A stretch of 64,000 nucleotides of DNA from Antedon mediterranea (GCF_964355755.1 NC_092672.1:34592501-34656500), one strand, 5' to 3'; numbered from the stretch's first letter, positions 46,850 to 58,714 are shown. Made by a program: numbers and translations. Notes: generated by a model from the letters alone, not told the origin.

Positions 46850-48001
46850 TTAGTATTTACACCCTAGGTTAATCATATTGGTATTAGTAAAGTAGGTCTA
46901 AATATTAATTTAAACCCCTAATCGTAGAAATATGACTAAAATAGAATGATAAAATTGTGATTGCTAGGCCTCCTGATACGAAATAATTGGAACTGAAAAT
47001 CGCATCAGCCTCCAAAAGCTTTTAAGTAATTTGCATTGATTTTTAGACTAACATCGCGGAAAACACATAGTCCTACAAAATGGTGGTATTATTAAAGAAC
47101 AATAACGGTAATTGCAATATTCCATGTGGCATTTAGAAATTCTAATTTTCAACGACATTCACCATTAATATAAAAATGCCGAAATTCCTAGACATAATTT
47201 GGCTGATTGAAATCTGTGAGTTGAAAGCTCAATAAATAAAACAAATTTCGATTAAATCACGTTAAATTAGCAAATTGAAACATAACGTCTTTTATGGACT
47301 TTAAGGCTACGATTACAATATCGTAGAAGAAAACCAATGATCGGTGACGTCATGGGTATTTATTTCTGATTATGACTTTTTTTGTAGATGGATGTGTTTA
47401 TTTCAATACATTAATGCATTTATGTATGTCTAGATAATAATCTAAACATTAATGATGTATGCGTAATATAGACGATAATATAAAAAGATAATTATTTAGA
47501 TGCGTTTATAAATAGACTTTGCGTTTCTAGTTTGATAAATCGTTACAAACGCGTTACATCTTCGAGTGTACATGTACTAAACTAAGTGATTTAAAACTAT
47601 ATTAAAAGTATATTTTCTTGTTATAAAACGAACATAGAACACATCCGGACGAATATCATCATTACAAACGTGAACTGACGCCTTCTCTTCAAACAAAATA
47701 TTATTTTAGAAACGCTATACGAACGCGTTTAAATAACATTCTTCAACAAAGTTACCCGTCATATTGTAAAATGACGCGTCCTTCACATCATTATAAAACG
47801 AGATCAACACATGATAACGTGCTTGTATGTGAAATGTGTTTCTTTCTTTATTTATAAATTCTGATGAGATATCCAAATCATTTGACAACAGTTAGAAACC
47901 TTTGATAGAGAAAGAAAGATGTATAATTCGGTATAGGCCTCCCATTTGGCCTTAAAATCACATTAACTGAATAAATGATACACAATCGATAAAGTAGGTA
48001 A

Positions 48002-48144
48002 AGCTCTGTCTACACTTTAATTAATCTTTATGTGACAAAACAATATTATGTGCCCATATATGGACATGATGATGTCATATCTATCGTATTTGGGCACATC
48101 ACACTTTTTTTTGGTCAAACTAGTTTGATAGTGTAGACAGAGCT
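48002..48144. mobile_element. MITE family A copy
   Basis: AGCTCTGTCTACACTTTA to TTTGATAGTGTAGACAGAGC, followed by TTAA. Confidence 0.85.
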
Positions 48145-48624
48145 TAAGGTAAAGTATATGGTAATAACAATGTTTAATGTTTTAAAATTTAGTCATAGCT
48201 CTGTGAAAACAAGTGAAAAGCATAATGAAATCGATGAAAACTAAAACTAAAGCTTTGATTTTGACTTCCTTTCCGATTGGAAATAAAATTGGCATGACTG
48301 TAAGAGTAATACTTACTTTTCCCCCGAAGCAGTTTACTTTAAAACACTTGTTCATTTTAACACTTTATTGTACACGGTGTTATACACCGGGGCCACATTG
48401 CATGCGCACATTTATAGGTCAGTGATGCATGTTGATGTTATACAAATGATTATTATAAGTCTGTCTATTTACAGTAATTTTCGAAAAAAGAACACTGACT
48501 TAAAGTTCATCCCTAACTATACACGGTAATATACGTCTTTGTGTAAAAAAACTTAATTCACAGTGATTATATTCCAAACAGCCAACAGTACTTTCAGTAT
48601 ATTTAGTCTACGTTCTAGTCCGAA

Positions 48625-48790
48625 ATTAGTAAAAAGAATAAATATGTTGGCACATATGGCGTTTCATACGTATAATACTAGTCTAGGCTCCAGATGGAGT
48701 TTTGTCTAAATATTAGTAAAAAGATAAATATTTTTGCACATATGGCGTTTCATACGTGTATTACTTGAGTTTGGATATTTTCAGACAAAA
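48625..48790. repeat. Direct repeat family G (CACATATGGCGTTTCATACG)
   Basis: Two units about 85 bp apart share ATTAGTAAAAAGA(A)TAAATAT and GGCACATATGGCGTTTCATAC-like words. An inverted relative is at 54185-54260 and a scrap at 24650-24680. Confidence 0.65.
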
Positions 48791-49401
48791 ATCAAAACGA
48801 CGATGTGTGGAATAACATAAAAAAGATATTAAATACAGACTTGAGCAAGTCTAGTATAATACATGAGCTCGTATTTTCAGGCAAAAATCGAAATGCCGAC
48901 TGGTGGACTAAGCCAATAAATAGACTTGAGGCATGTTTTATAGTACATTATTATACTCCACACATGCACCTTTTATAAAATTCTTACCAGCAGCAATAGT
49001 TAGAATAGAACAGCGTATTTATTTAAACAAAAAATAGAAATTTTACTAATTTAAAAATAAGTTTTTTAAAGCTTATTAACTAATTCTTAAAGATAAGAGT
49101 TTTTCTTTCCCAGAGGACTGTCTCTCACCCAGTAATACGACTTTAAAATGCGCTATTTATGATGATATCTATAAAAAAATGTATTTGAAACGAACATAGC
49201 TTACGGTATGTCATTATCTTAATAGTTGACCATGTGCATGTAATTCTCTCGTGTTTAGTATCAATAAATAAATATCAACAGAGCCAAGATGAGTTATGTT
49301 ATAATGATTTAATTTCGTTACGATGTTTTCAGGAATTTATCAAGGCATGCTATGTTACTTTTTCAATATTGAATAAAAAAAACGTAGACATTCACTTATT
49401 G

Positions 49402-49749
49402 TTTAGCAGTGGCCAATCAACATAGAGGGTTCGACCCATGTGATGAATCCACGTTTATCGCGCGTAAATTAATGTTACTGTAAGTGTGCGAAAATCATCT
49501 GCCCTAGTTTTATTTAACAGTGACCAATCAACGTAGTGTAGGATGTGACCCATGTGATGAACCCACGATGAATAGTTATCGCGCGTGAATTATTACTGTA
49601 ATTGCGCGAAAATCATCTGCCCTAGTTTTATTTAACAGTGGCCAATCAACGTAGTAGGATGTGACCCATGTGATGAACCCACGATGAATAGTTATCGCGC
49701 GTGAATTATTATTGTAATTGCGCGCGAAAATCATCTGCCCTAGTTTTGG
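49402..49749. repeat. Three-unit tandem repeat (about 112-119 bp)
   Basis: Units start near 49402, 49513 and 49631 and share GTGGCCAATCAACGTAG, GACCCATGTGATGAACCCAC, TTATCGCGCGTGAATTATTA and CGAAAATCATCTGCCCTAGT. The second and third are closest. Confidence 0.85.
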
Positions 49750-50203
49750 AATGATATAGAAGTTAACACAATTTCATTTGATTATTTATACAAGTTGTAA
49801 AAAACACCGCTTTGAACTTAACTGCCAGATGCAAATTGTATTGTTACTGCTCATACCACCAATAAAATCGTCAATGTTTTTTATTTTGTATGACATCATC
49901 AGCAAATGATGATGTCATCATTATTAAAATGTCGTTTCTACCTTTCTCACAAAAAGTTCTATTCTTATACGTATAAAATTAGACCTCATTCTATTCTTAG
50001 GCCTATATGATAAGAATGGTGCAATTTTTAGAGTCATAATAGAAGTCATGATACAGTATAGATCTATACAAAATTATATGTTATGTAAGATTAATATAAG
50101 GTATACTTAATTATAGGCCTATTTGGTAATATATTGGTGATATATTACATTTCTGTTTTTAATACAAAAACGAATTGAATGTTTAGAAAGATGACGTAAT
50201 ATA

Positions 50204-50498
50204 GAGTTCGTTTAAAAAGGATGATATCATTAATTGCAGATGATGTCATAGAATGTTTAAAAAACGACTACAATTCTTGTTAAAAGTTGTATGGTACGAT
50301 GAGATAGAGAGGGAGTATTTGTCATATATTGCAGAGTCCTAATATGGAGCTCGTTTAAAAAGGATGACGTCATCTTTGTAGATGATGTAATAGAAAGTTT
50401 AAAAAATCGACTACAATTCTTGCTAAAACGTTTTATGATGCGATATAGGCCTAGAGAGAGGGAGTGTTTGTCATTTATAGCAGAAACGAACTCAATAT
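50204..50498. repeat. Two-unit tandem repeat (143 bp)
   Basis: Units at 50204 and 50347 share CTCGTTTAAAAAGGATGA, GATGATGT, and ACTACAATTCTTG. Each contains inverted GATGACGTCAT-type words. Confidence 0.8.
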
Positions 50499-51516
50499 GT
50501 CCGAATGCCCCGAAACAACATCTCATGTGTTACACAAAACAAAAAATCCATTAAGAAACACGTGGAACTATCATATCATTATACTGGACAATGCTCACTT
50601 TGATTAATGCGTTATTTATGTACCAAAACATGCACGTGTCTTTGTTAGCATTGCCTGCAGTGTTTAAGAAAAACGCAAGCGAACGTATAACAACGTAAAA
50701 ATGAACGTGATATCACGCACGATGTATGTAAAGGTGTATTATATTAGCGCGAGAGATAGTATGGACCATTCCCTATCTGACACACTTCTAATGCCTTGTC
50801 AATTAATCATTTTAACATAAATGGAAAACTGTTTAATGGTACTTTAAAGAGATTATAGAAGATGGTAAGAACACTAATGATGGATATGCATTCTAAGAAA
50901 ACATTTTTGTAGATTTAGGTAATTAAGATGAATATGGTTTTAATATCATATTTATTATTTAACAGAAAGACATAGGCCTATTATAAATGCAACACTACAC
51001 ACAGGACGAGGACACAAACGCACGGCCCTATATATACGTCTAAATTTCGAAATTATCCAATCACACGCGATTGGTCAATTTCGTGCGTGATTAAACTGTC
51101 GTTCCTGATTGGTCAATTTCGTGCGTAGCGCGTACGTCCTTGTGTTGCGTTCAACTAATGAGAGGCAGGTTTTACCGGTAAATAAAAAATATTAATGCAT
51201 CATTACTAAATAAATGTTAAATTAAAATGACAATAGCTGACGCGTTTTGATAATTAACCTAAATATCGCATTGATTGCTTAAACCACACTAAAAAGCAAG
51301 AGCACTTGATGGAAGACCATGAACTTTTGCCCAAAGTGGCGCAACTTGTAATGTGCGCTTTAAAATTATGATCTTTTATTAAAAAATAGAGATTAATTAG
51401 ACAACGCCAGCACGTAATGAACAACAAAACAATACGTGGCGGCGCCCTGTTTACTGTCGATCCGATAAATAACATCCGGCACCATGCGAAACAAAACATC
51501 AACAATGAAAAGCCTA

Positions 51517-51830
51517 AGGCTGGTTTTCCATGAGGCGAGTTAATTTGCGCGAATTATTAATAGCGTAGACTAATGCGCATGCGTATTCATATTTCCAACT
51601 ACTTTTGTGACGCAAACAATTTTATAACCAATCACGAGAACTCATGATAAGGGAATGTTCACGAGAATATATCGCTTCACTATCAAAATAGTTTGACAAA
51701 AAAGTGTGATATACCCAAATATGGTAGTGATAATATGATGTCATCGTGTCCATATATGAACACATCACACTTTTTTATCCAATAAAGTTTGATAGTTTAA
51801 ACAGAGCTTTAGTGGAAAACATCCTTAATT
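51517..51830. mobile_element. MITE family C copy interrupted by a MITE family A insertion
   Basis: Family C left half GGCTGGTTTTCCATGAGGCG...CGCATGCGTATTCATATTTC, then MITE A at 51672-51809, then the family C end TTTAGTGGAAAACATC. A nested insertion, so A jumped after C here. Confidence 0.75.
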
Positions 51831-52369
51831 GATGGGCATCATCATTTTCATTTTCAACAAAATCGTTAAATTTTGTTTATTGAAGACTTTTAATTCTGGA
51901 TTAACCTAATTGTTTTTGTATCAAACATTGAGTTGAAAGTATTGAATGATTTGACTGCGACTTAACTTAACTTACTGCTTTCGTAATTATAAAACTATTT
52001 TCTAAATAAACGAACGTATAAAACGGCATTAGCCTATAAAATACAAAGCACTAAATGCTTGGAATGATAAGGAATGTTATTATTATTAAAAGGATGAACT
52101 GTCATGGTAATGGTGATGGTAATGGCTGGAAATAAGTGCTCTGGGTTTAACAACATCATTGATTTTAAGCTTTCTACTATTTAATGTTTACAGTAATGAT
52201 GATGTACAGTGCATTGTAACTCAAAATATTGTTTAACCTGCGCGATTGATTCAATCAATAATTTTCGGAAAATGGAAAAATTAAAAAAATCAATCATCAA
52301 AATGAATAGGGCCTATATCAATACAATACTCGCGAGGAATGTACACGTATTTCATATTTTAGCCAATAC

Positions 52370-52517
52370 AACGTGGTTCCTACTCCTACTAGAACGACGT
52401 ATTGGACGCAAGGTGCTGTATTGCGTAAATCACAAGTGGGAACCGACGACGAGAATAGTGCAGTGCTCCAAACTTCGCAGGTTTGATTTTACGCAGGCGG
52501 GGGCAAACACAATTATT
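52370..52517. mobile_element. Repeat family F, second copy
   Basis: ACGTGGTTCCTACTCCTACT, CACAAGTGGGAACCGACGAC and GGGCAAACACAATTATT in the same order as 31138-31293. Ends where the next MITE B begins. Confidence 0.7.
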
Positions 52518-52703
52518 AAGCGTGGTTCCCACTAGCGACGCAACACAAGGACGTAACGCAACGCAAGTGAATTGACCAATCACAAGCGATGGCTTATTTG
52601 CTTGTGATTGCTAACTGTCTATAACTTCGCTTGTCATTGGTTAAAACGCTCGCGTTACGTTTCGTAGTATGCGTTACGTTGCGTCGCTAGTGGGAACCAC
52701 GCT
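52518..52703. mobile_element. MITE family B full copy
   Basis: TTAAGCGTGGTTCCCACTAG to GCTAGTGGGAACCACGCTTA, with both TTAA flanks. The best-preserved pair of ends in the family. Confidence 0.9.
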
Positions 52704-53070
52704 TAAACAAGATAGTCAGGATGTTTACCCGTACAAGAGTGTTATGAATGTTCGTTTAGGCGAGCGCATGTGAACTTTTTTTTAAATCGATGCCCGCTCA
52801 GTTCAGATAGCTTAAACGTTTATACAGTTTGTTGGCGGCTATTTCACACAAATACGATCGTTTATATTTTATTAATCGTTTGTCGTAAAAACCAGACATT
52901 GCTATATTCATCAGCATAAAGAAAAACACATAACCGTAAAAATCTGATCGAACGTGCTTCAGGGAAGTTTAAAAGGAATTTTGTACTAACCAATGTTGTA
53001 ATCAATGTTATTGACATCACAGATCTCGCGGAACCAAAACATTAAGAAAGAATTTTTTTAGAAGAATTTA

Positions 53071-53340
53071 TATGAAAGGCAATCACCGGCAAAAATACAA
53101 TTACAAACATACAATTCGCGGAAATATACAACGTACTCGCAGACACGTGACTGACAATGTCTGTTTCATATATATATGTCTTTTTGTTGGCTTCTTCTGC
53201 GAGTACGCTGTATGTTTCTGCGAGTACGCTGTACGTTTCTGCGAGTACGTTGTACGTTTCTGCGAGTACGCTGTATATTTTCGCGAGTACAAGTGTATGT
53301 TTGTTTGTAACTGTATTTTTGACGATGATTGCCTTCCATA
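53071..53340. mobile_element. TIR element with internal 21-bp GCGAGTACGCTGTACGTTTCT repeats
   Basis: Ends TATGAAAGGCAATCACCGGC / GATGATTGCCTTCCATA with about 45 bp of imperfect inverted similarity. The interior has four and a half tandem units of TCTGCGAGTACGCTGTACGT plus one base (53198-53290) and one opposite-strand copy on the left (ACGTACTCGCAGA). 270 bp, no ORF of its own. Confidence 0.8.
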
Positions 53341-53475
53341 ACTTTACCAAATGTCCGAACAGAAAACAATAATCCAAAGAATGTTTACTGTACTTTACAA
53401 AGAGATCATAAAAAACGGCTTTATCACATCACAATAAATTGTTTACTGTAAGTTATTAAATTCTTATAATGATAA

Positions 53476-53585
53476 AGCCTTGGTTCCATTGGATGCAACG
53501 CATACGTAAGTATAAAGCCCACCGCAATTTGACCGACGATCGTCCAAACACGTGCGTTGCGTCCAAGTGTTACGTAACGCTGTAT
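53476..53585. mobile_element. MITE family B degraded copy
   Basis: AAAGCCTTGGTTCCATTGGA with ACGCAACGCATACG and GTGCGTTGCGTCCAAGTG; weak right end. Confidence 0.5.
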
Positions 53586-55073
53586 ATGTCACTATAAATA
53601 AACTTCATATCAAATCTTTGAAACAAACACATTAATGAACGCATTGTGATCCATATTTATATAAACAACAATCGAAGAATCTTAGTCAAAATACGATGAC
53701 GTTAACGCGATTATGTGTTGTTGCAACATGTTATCAAAACAGTTACAAAATATGAACGCCTTATTAATTAACTAGGCCAGTAGACGCTTTCCAGATTTTG
53801 TCGTAAATTCTTATAAACAACATGTTAGACAAATTACGTAAAAGGAAATAGTATAGTAAAGGTTATTATCCGTCTGCTCATCAATAAGACACGTTCAGAC
53901 GATTTTAAAAGTACTTATAGCTGATTGGTTTAAAGTGAAGACGTTTTGTCTAATCAGTTGCGTACAAGTAGTGAATCATTCTGATTGGTTGATTGTTTAT
54001 CCAGGTCGAAACAGCAAAACACGGATTTTAATTGACGTCATCTACGCTTGTTTTTACAACATTTTAGCGAAGTTTCGATTATTTTAATATTTTATTTAAA
54101 TCAGTTACAACTGGAGATGTAGACTTGCCCCAAGTCTGTAGTTATTTCGAGGATTTTCGATGTTTGCAATGTCTGAAATACAAACTCAAATATGAAACGC
54201 CATATGTGCCAAAATATTTATCTTTTTACTAATATTAAGTCAAAACTCTACCTTGAACCCAGACTACAGGAGATGCAGTAGAACACCTCGTTTGTGACAC
54301 ACTCCTATATTCATGGGACACTTTCTGTGATGAAAACATGAAAGAGAAATATATAGGTTTTACTAGCATAAACTTCTATTAAATACTTTCACAAGACATT
54401 TTACAATTTTAATATGCAGACTGAAAAATTTATAAACCTTCATTTATTTAGTATTTTAAACACGATTAATTCAGTATATTAATATGTATACTAAGTATCG
54501 CTTTTAGCAAAACTATGATTGTCAATGATGCTAATCTAGAGATATGAAACCTGTTCAACTTACGGGCTTGCAATTTATTAACAGTATCTTTTACTTTATC
54601 GATATCGTAAATCAGTTTGAAAAGACTAAACCACAAGTGTTACAAATTATACGATAGGGTTAAAACATTAGTAATTAAATGTAGGCTTTTACATATCTTG
54701 GTACTTAAACACACGCCATGCTATACGTATATAGCCAAAAGGATAAACAAAAACACGTCAGGATATGACGTCATATTAAGACGGCCAGTAATACGTTGCG
54801 CGTGATGGTGCATTTCGTAATTGTATTTGACGCATGCGCAAATCTTTAAGCAAGATATTATTGGGAATATACTTAACTAGTTTGGTTTTTTTTCCTTCTT
54901 CTATTTCATTTTGTTCATCTCTTCCTCACACATTTCCACCAAAGGCGTGCGTTTATGAAAATAGCATTTTAGCTTCTGCGTCATTTAATCGGACGTGAAT
55001 GATAATATAAAGGTAAAATAAAAATTATACATTTTGGGAAAACGCCGAATGTTTTACAATTTTTAAAATAGTT

Positions 55074-55183
55074 AGCAGCTGCTGCTTATACGGATTTTGA
55101 TGAGAGCTTTTCCAACTTTCGTTGTCATTGTCCTTAATTGAAAGTTGGAAAAGCTCTCGAAAAAATCTTCAAAAGCAGCAGCT
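55074..55183. repeat. Long hairpin upstream of the GPCR
   Basis: AGCAGCTGCTGCTT...GAGAGCTTTTCCAACTTTC pairs with GAAAGTTGGAAAAGCTCTC...AAGCAGCAGCT around a 15-base loop. It lies 100 bp before the receptor's putative 3' splice site. Could be a small palindromic MITE. Confidence 0.8.
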
Positions 55184-55249
55184 GATATAAACTACATAAA
55201 CAAATAAAATTATTCTTATTCTTTTATTATAATAATTATAATTTATAAT

Positions 55250-55269
55250 ATTCCATTTTTCTCCTCCAG
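55250..55269 (+). promoter_or_regulatory. Candidate 3' splice site in the GPCR 5' UTR
   Basis: A pyrimidine-rich run (TTTTTCTCCTCCAG) ends 21 bp before the receptor ATG. This is the usual layout of a class-A receptor whose coding exon follows a non-coding first exon. Donor and first exon were not identified. Confidence 0.4.
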
Positions 55270-55290
55270 AATAACCGTAAAATTGACGTT

Positions 55291-56424
55291 ATGGAGCAAT
55301 ACGCCCCGACGCAATCAGCGTTAGAGATAGAGAACATTACGGCCAACACGACGACGCTGTCATACGCCGAAGCACCGACGTTTACCGAGGTTGATAAACT
55401 GATTATAACAGTTTTCATGCCAATAGTAGTGACTGTTGGAATAACTGGTAACATTGCTATTATTATTGTATTCTTACGCATCAAACCAATGCGAACGTCT
55501 ATGAACATATATCTGGCGAATCTAGCTTTAGCGGATCTAATGTACCTGACGAACGCACCAGTTACAATCTGGAAAGTGTTCGCAGCCGGCGACCTTAACG
55601 AAGACAGTGCAATCAGTTTGTTTTACTGCAAGCTAAATACGTTTCTTGTGGATGTTAGTTTTCACGTCAGCTCTTTGACAATTCTGGCGTTAACACTGGA
55701 GAGATATTTTGTTGTCTGTTGGCCATTGAGGTTTAAGACAACCAACGTGAGACCGATAGCGATTGGTGCAACGCTTTGTTGCTGGGGTGTATCATTTGTT
55801 TGGAACTCGCGTAAACTGGCTTTTACCGGTTTTAAGCATTATCGAAATATGATGCATGAAGGAGAGTTGGTTGATATTACATATTGTACGTATTATTCAA
55901 CTAGGCATCCCGGTGAAGAAATCTTGCACACTATTGACGCCTCGTTGTTTTTCGTCGTCGCTGTAACCATTTTCATTCTGTATTTCTTGATGATTTCAAT
56001 GATGCAGAAGATGTCACGGACGCAGAGAACCTTATCGCGTTCCTTTATGGTGAAACACAGAGCTCAGCATAAGATATTGAGAATGCTTATACTCACTGTC
56101 ACAGTATACATCTTATGTCTAAGCCCTTTCCAGGTAATTAACTTGATCTCAATTCATGGAGACTTGCACCCAGATGCTGCCGGAATTTTGATAAATCTTT
56201 GTCGGTGTCTACTCTATATAAACTCGGCGGCAAATCCATTTATTTATAATGTATTTAATATTAAGTACAGGGAAGCGTTTGTGGAATGTTTTTGCAGTTT
56301 TCCAGGAAAAAAGCTTAGTAGAACTTACACAAGAACCAATGAGCTATCGCCACGTAGGACGCAGACGATGTTGACGAAAATGAACAGTAACAAATCAACA
56401 ACATCAAACTACAACAACAACTGA
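55291..56424 (+). CDS. Rhodopsin-class G protein-coupled receptor, neuropeptide type (ghrelin/TRH/neuromedin-U-like group)
   Basis: A single ORF of 377 residues with seven hydrophobic segments; by family it would be a plasma-membrane peptide receptor. Visible class-A landmarks: N-glycosylation sequons NIT (15) and NTT (19); GN at 53-54 in TM1; LALAD in TM2 (D82); C113 before TM3, to pair with C199 in loop 2; ERY at 137-139 at the end of TM3; W165 in TM4; LCLSPF (275-280) in TM6 in place of CWxPF; NPFIY (315-319) in TM7. TM5 (about 213-238) shows no proline at the usual place. The cytoplasmic tail is Ser/Thr/Asn-rich. ATG 55291 is preceded by a pyrimidine-rich AG ending at 55269, probably the acceptor of a 5'-UTR intron, so the promoter may lie far upstream. 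The last 30 codons are the first unit of a tandem repeat. The peptide-receptor assignment is by motif resemblance; the ligand is unknown. Confidence 0.9.
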   Translation: MEQYAPTQSALEIENITANTTTLSYAEAPTFTEVDKLIITVFMPIVVTVGITGNIAIIIVFLRIKPMRTSMNIYLANLALADLMYLTNAPVTIWKVFAAGDLNEDSAISLFYCKLNTFLVDVSFHVSSLTILALTLERYFVVCWPLRFKTTNVRPIAIGATLCCWGVSFVWNSRKLAFTGFKHYRNMMHEGELVDITYCTYYSTRHPGEEILHTIDASLFFVVAVTIFILYFLMISMMQKMSRTQRTLSRSFMVKHRAQHKILRMLILTVTVYILCLSPFQVINLISIHGDLHPDAAGILINLCRCLLYINSAANPFIYNVFNIKYREAFVECFCSFPGKKLSRTYTRTNELSPRRTQTMLTKMNSNKSTTSNYNNN

Positions 56425-56781
56425 ACCAATGAGCTATCGCCACGTGGTACGCAGACGATGTTGACGAAAATGAACAGTAACAAATTAACAACATCAAACT
56501 ACAACAACAACTGAACCAATGAGCTATCGCCACGTAGGAGGCAGACGATGTTGACGAAATGAACAGTAACAAATCAACAATATCAAACTACAACAACAAT
56601 TGAACCAATGAGCTATCGCAACGTGGTACGCAGACGATGTTGACGAAATGAACAGTAACAAATCAACAATATCAAACTACAACAACAATTGAACCAATGA
56701 GCTATCGCAACGTGGTACGCAGACGATGTTGACGAAATGAACAGTAACAAATCAACAACATCAAACTACAACAACAATTGA
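56334..56781 (+). repeat. Five-unit tandem repeat covering the GPCR tail and stop codon (90/90/89/89/90 bp)
   Basis: Units begin AACCAATGAGCTATCGCCAC at 56334, 56424, 56514, 56603 and 56692. The first encodes the receptor's last residues and its TGA. Units 2-5 lie in the 3' UTR and each keep a TGA at the same place. Units 1-3 are 90 bp (in phase); units 3 and 4 have lost one A, shifting frame. Confidence 0.95.
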
Positions 56782-58273
56782 TCGGAAAAGCAAATTCCAC
56801 AATGACAAACAACTGTATAAAGTACATTTAGTACATACTAACATACCTAAATGTGATTTTACAGTATAAAAATGTATTGTTATTGAAAGAGAAAGAAAAG
56901 TTATTGGACAGGAGATATGAGAAACATTTTAATCGATTGAAAAAGAATCAAGGGACTTTAATCGAATCAACTACCGGTGAAAATGTGTGATTGTATAGCT
57001 GTTATCTTCAAAAGTTAATCTCTGTATATTATACTGTAGTATAGCCATAGACCTAAATGTATAGGTCATCGTACAGCCAACGTTATACAAATCCACTCCA
57101 CTAAAACTGGACACACTGAATCAATGTCCAGCCGATCCTCGAGCAAAGTCAAGAAAATCCTTTCATGTTTTTGCTATAGCATCATGTTTTAGGCCTAAAA
57201 ATAAATTACATTAGTACATTGGTTTCTGTTAGAGTATAACACTTTCTACCAAAGGAGTTACCATTTTCATGGCATTTCCCAAATACTTTCCCAAACATTT
57301 GAGCATAAACAAGCATACAGCATTTAGTAGTAAATTCTTACATAAGTACGAATTCTGAAAAGCTGGAAAATGTGTAAACATATTTACGTCACTAATATCA
57401 CACACTGAAAACGTGAAAGCTAAATAACAATATCTTTTCTAAGCTTAATTAAATTGAATGACTATTAAACTTAGCTTCTTCGTCGCCTGAATAACAATGT
57501 AGCATATGCGTTTAATGCATTTTGGAATCTATTCTTAGTTTAAGCACAATATTGTTTCTCCATAGTCTACGACACGTGGATTAAGAACATGTGTTACTTC
57601 TAGAAAAGAATACTGTAGTATAAAATTGATATAGTGACATAATGTATACATGGCGGCTTTGATTTATAACATCCGTAAGTGTAAATAAAACATGCTATAG
57701 TATATTTTTTTCAAAGCTACATCATATCCAAGTCGCCAATGATAAACGCTGCTAATTATTATACCGTCGACAAACGTCCAAAGTGGGCTTGCGTTTTCCC
57801 TTTCAGCTTGTAAAAATAATTCAAAATAAATCCCATCTATAAACGAAGCTCATCCAAAATTTGTAATTAAAAACAAATCATAAGTATTATATACTTAGTT
57901 CGTGCTCTACTCAAGGCTTCGTAATTTTTAAAACAACCAATACGATCATTCCAGAAAGAGTCATCAAAATACACAAACAGATGCAAATACTACTATTAAT
58001 ACATATTGTACCTATATTTTCCTTATAGATATATACTATTAATACATAATTGTACATTTTCCACGTGTATTTACAACCTTTTTATAAAAAATGTCCGTTG
58101 CTGTGTTAAGTTAATATTATTCCCTATTACGTATAAATAGATGGATAGTTGTGTGTGCGTTAATCACACACTTACACTTGTGTATGCTTATCATATACTT
58201 TCTCTCTCATTGATTGAAAGTTGTTAAAATGTAGCGTACGTAGTTTGCTATAATTTAACACTTCTGACTTAAT

Positions 58274-58437
58274 TTACACAGACGAGCGGTAACGCTAAAC
58301 GGAAAAAACCGCGTAGCTTGTCCCACATAAAATCTGAATCTATCCTGAGTCGAAACCACCCGTCTGCTCAGCGTTGTGTGTAAATGGTCATAAGAAATAA
58401 TATAGATTCTATATTTATATTCCACTCGTCTGTGTAA
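58274..58437. mobile_element. Short TIR element (TTACACAGACGAGCG)
   Basis: TTACACAGACGAGCGG at the left and CCACTCGTCTGTGTAA at the right form a 16-bp inverted repeat with one mismatch around a 130-bp centre. Single copy in this window. Confidence 0.6.
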
Positions 58438-58714
58438 ACTGGCCTTTATTTGTACGGATGCACATTAGTAAAATGTGGGTAAAAATAGAAAGTAATGTAA
58501 TTAAGTTGTAGGCCTATTTAAACCTTTTTTCGAAGACCCAATGTTCCCAAGACTGTAAGCATAGGCCTACTGTAATTATAAAAATGACAATATTATTAGG
58601 CCATATTGGACTCTTCTCCCATTCACTATCAAGCTGGTGACGTAACGTCCGAGATGACCGAAAATGACATTATGACGTGACGTAACGTTGATGAGACGAT
58701 GCTTGACACATTAA

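Noticed and set aside
53042-53377. Repetitive frames such as YSVLAET and STLYVSA
   Set aside because: Translations of the 21-bp repeat inside a TIR element; the 21-bp period keeps all frames open.
56315-56572. Minus-strand frame with AIAHWFSCCCSLMLLICYCSF repeats
   Set aside because: Antisense shadow of the 90-bp tail repeat of the receptor.
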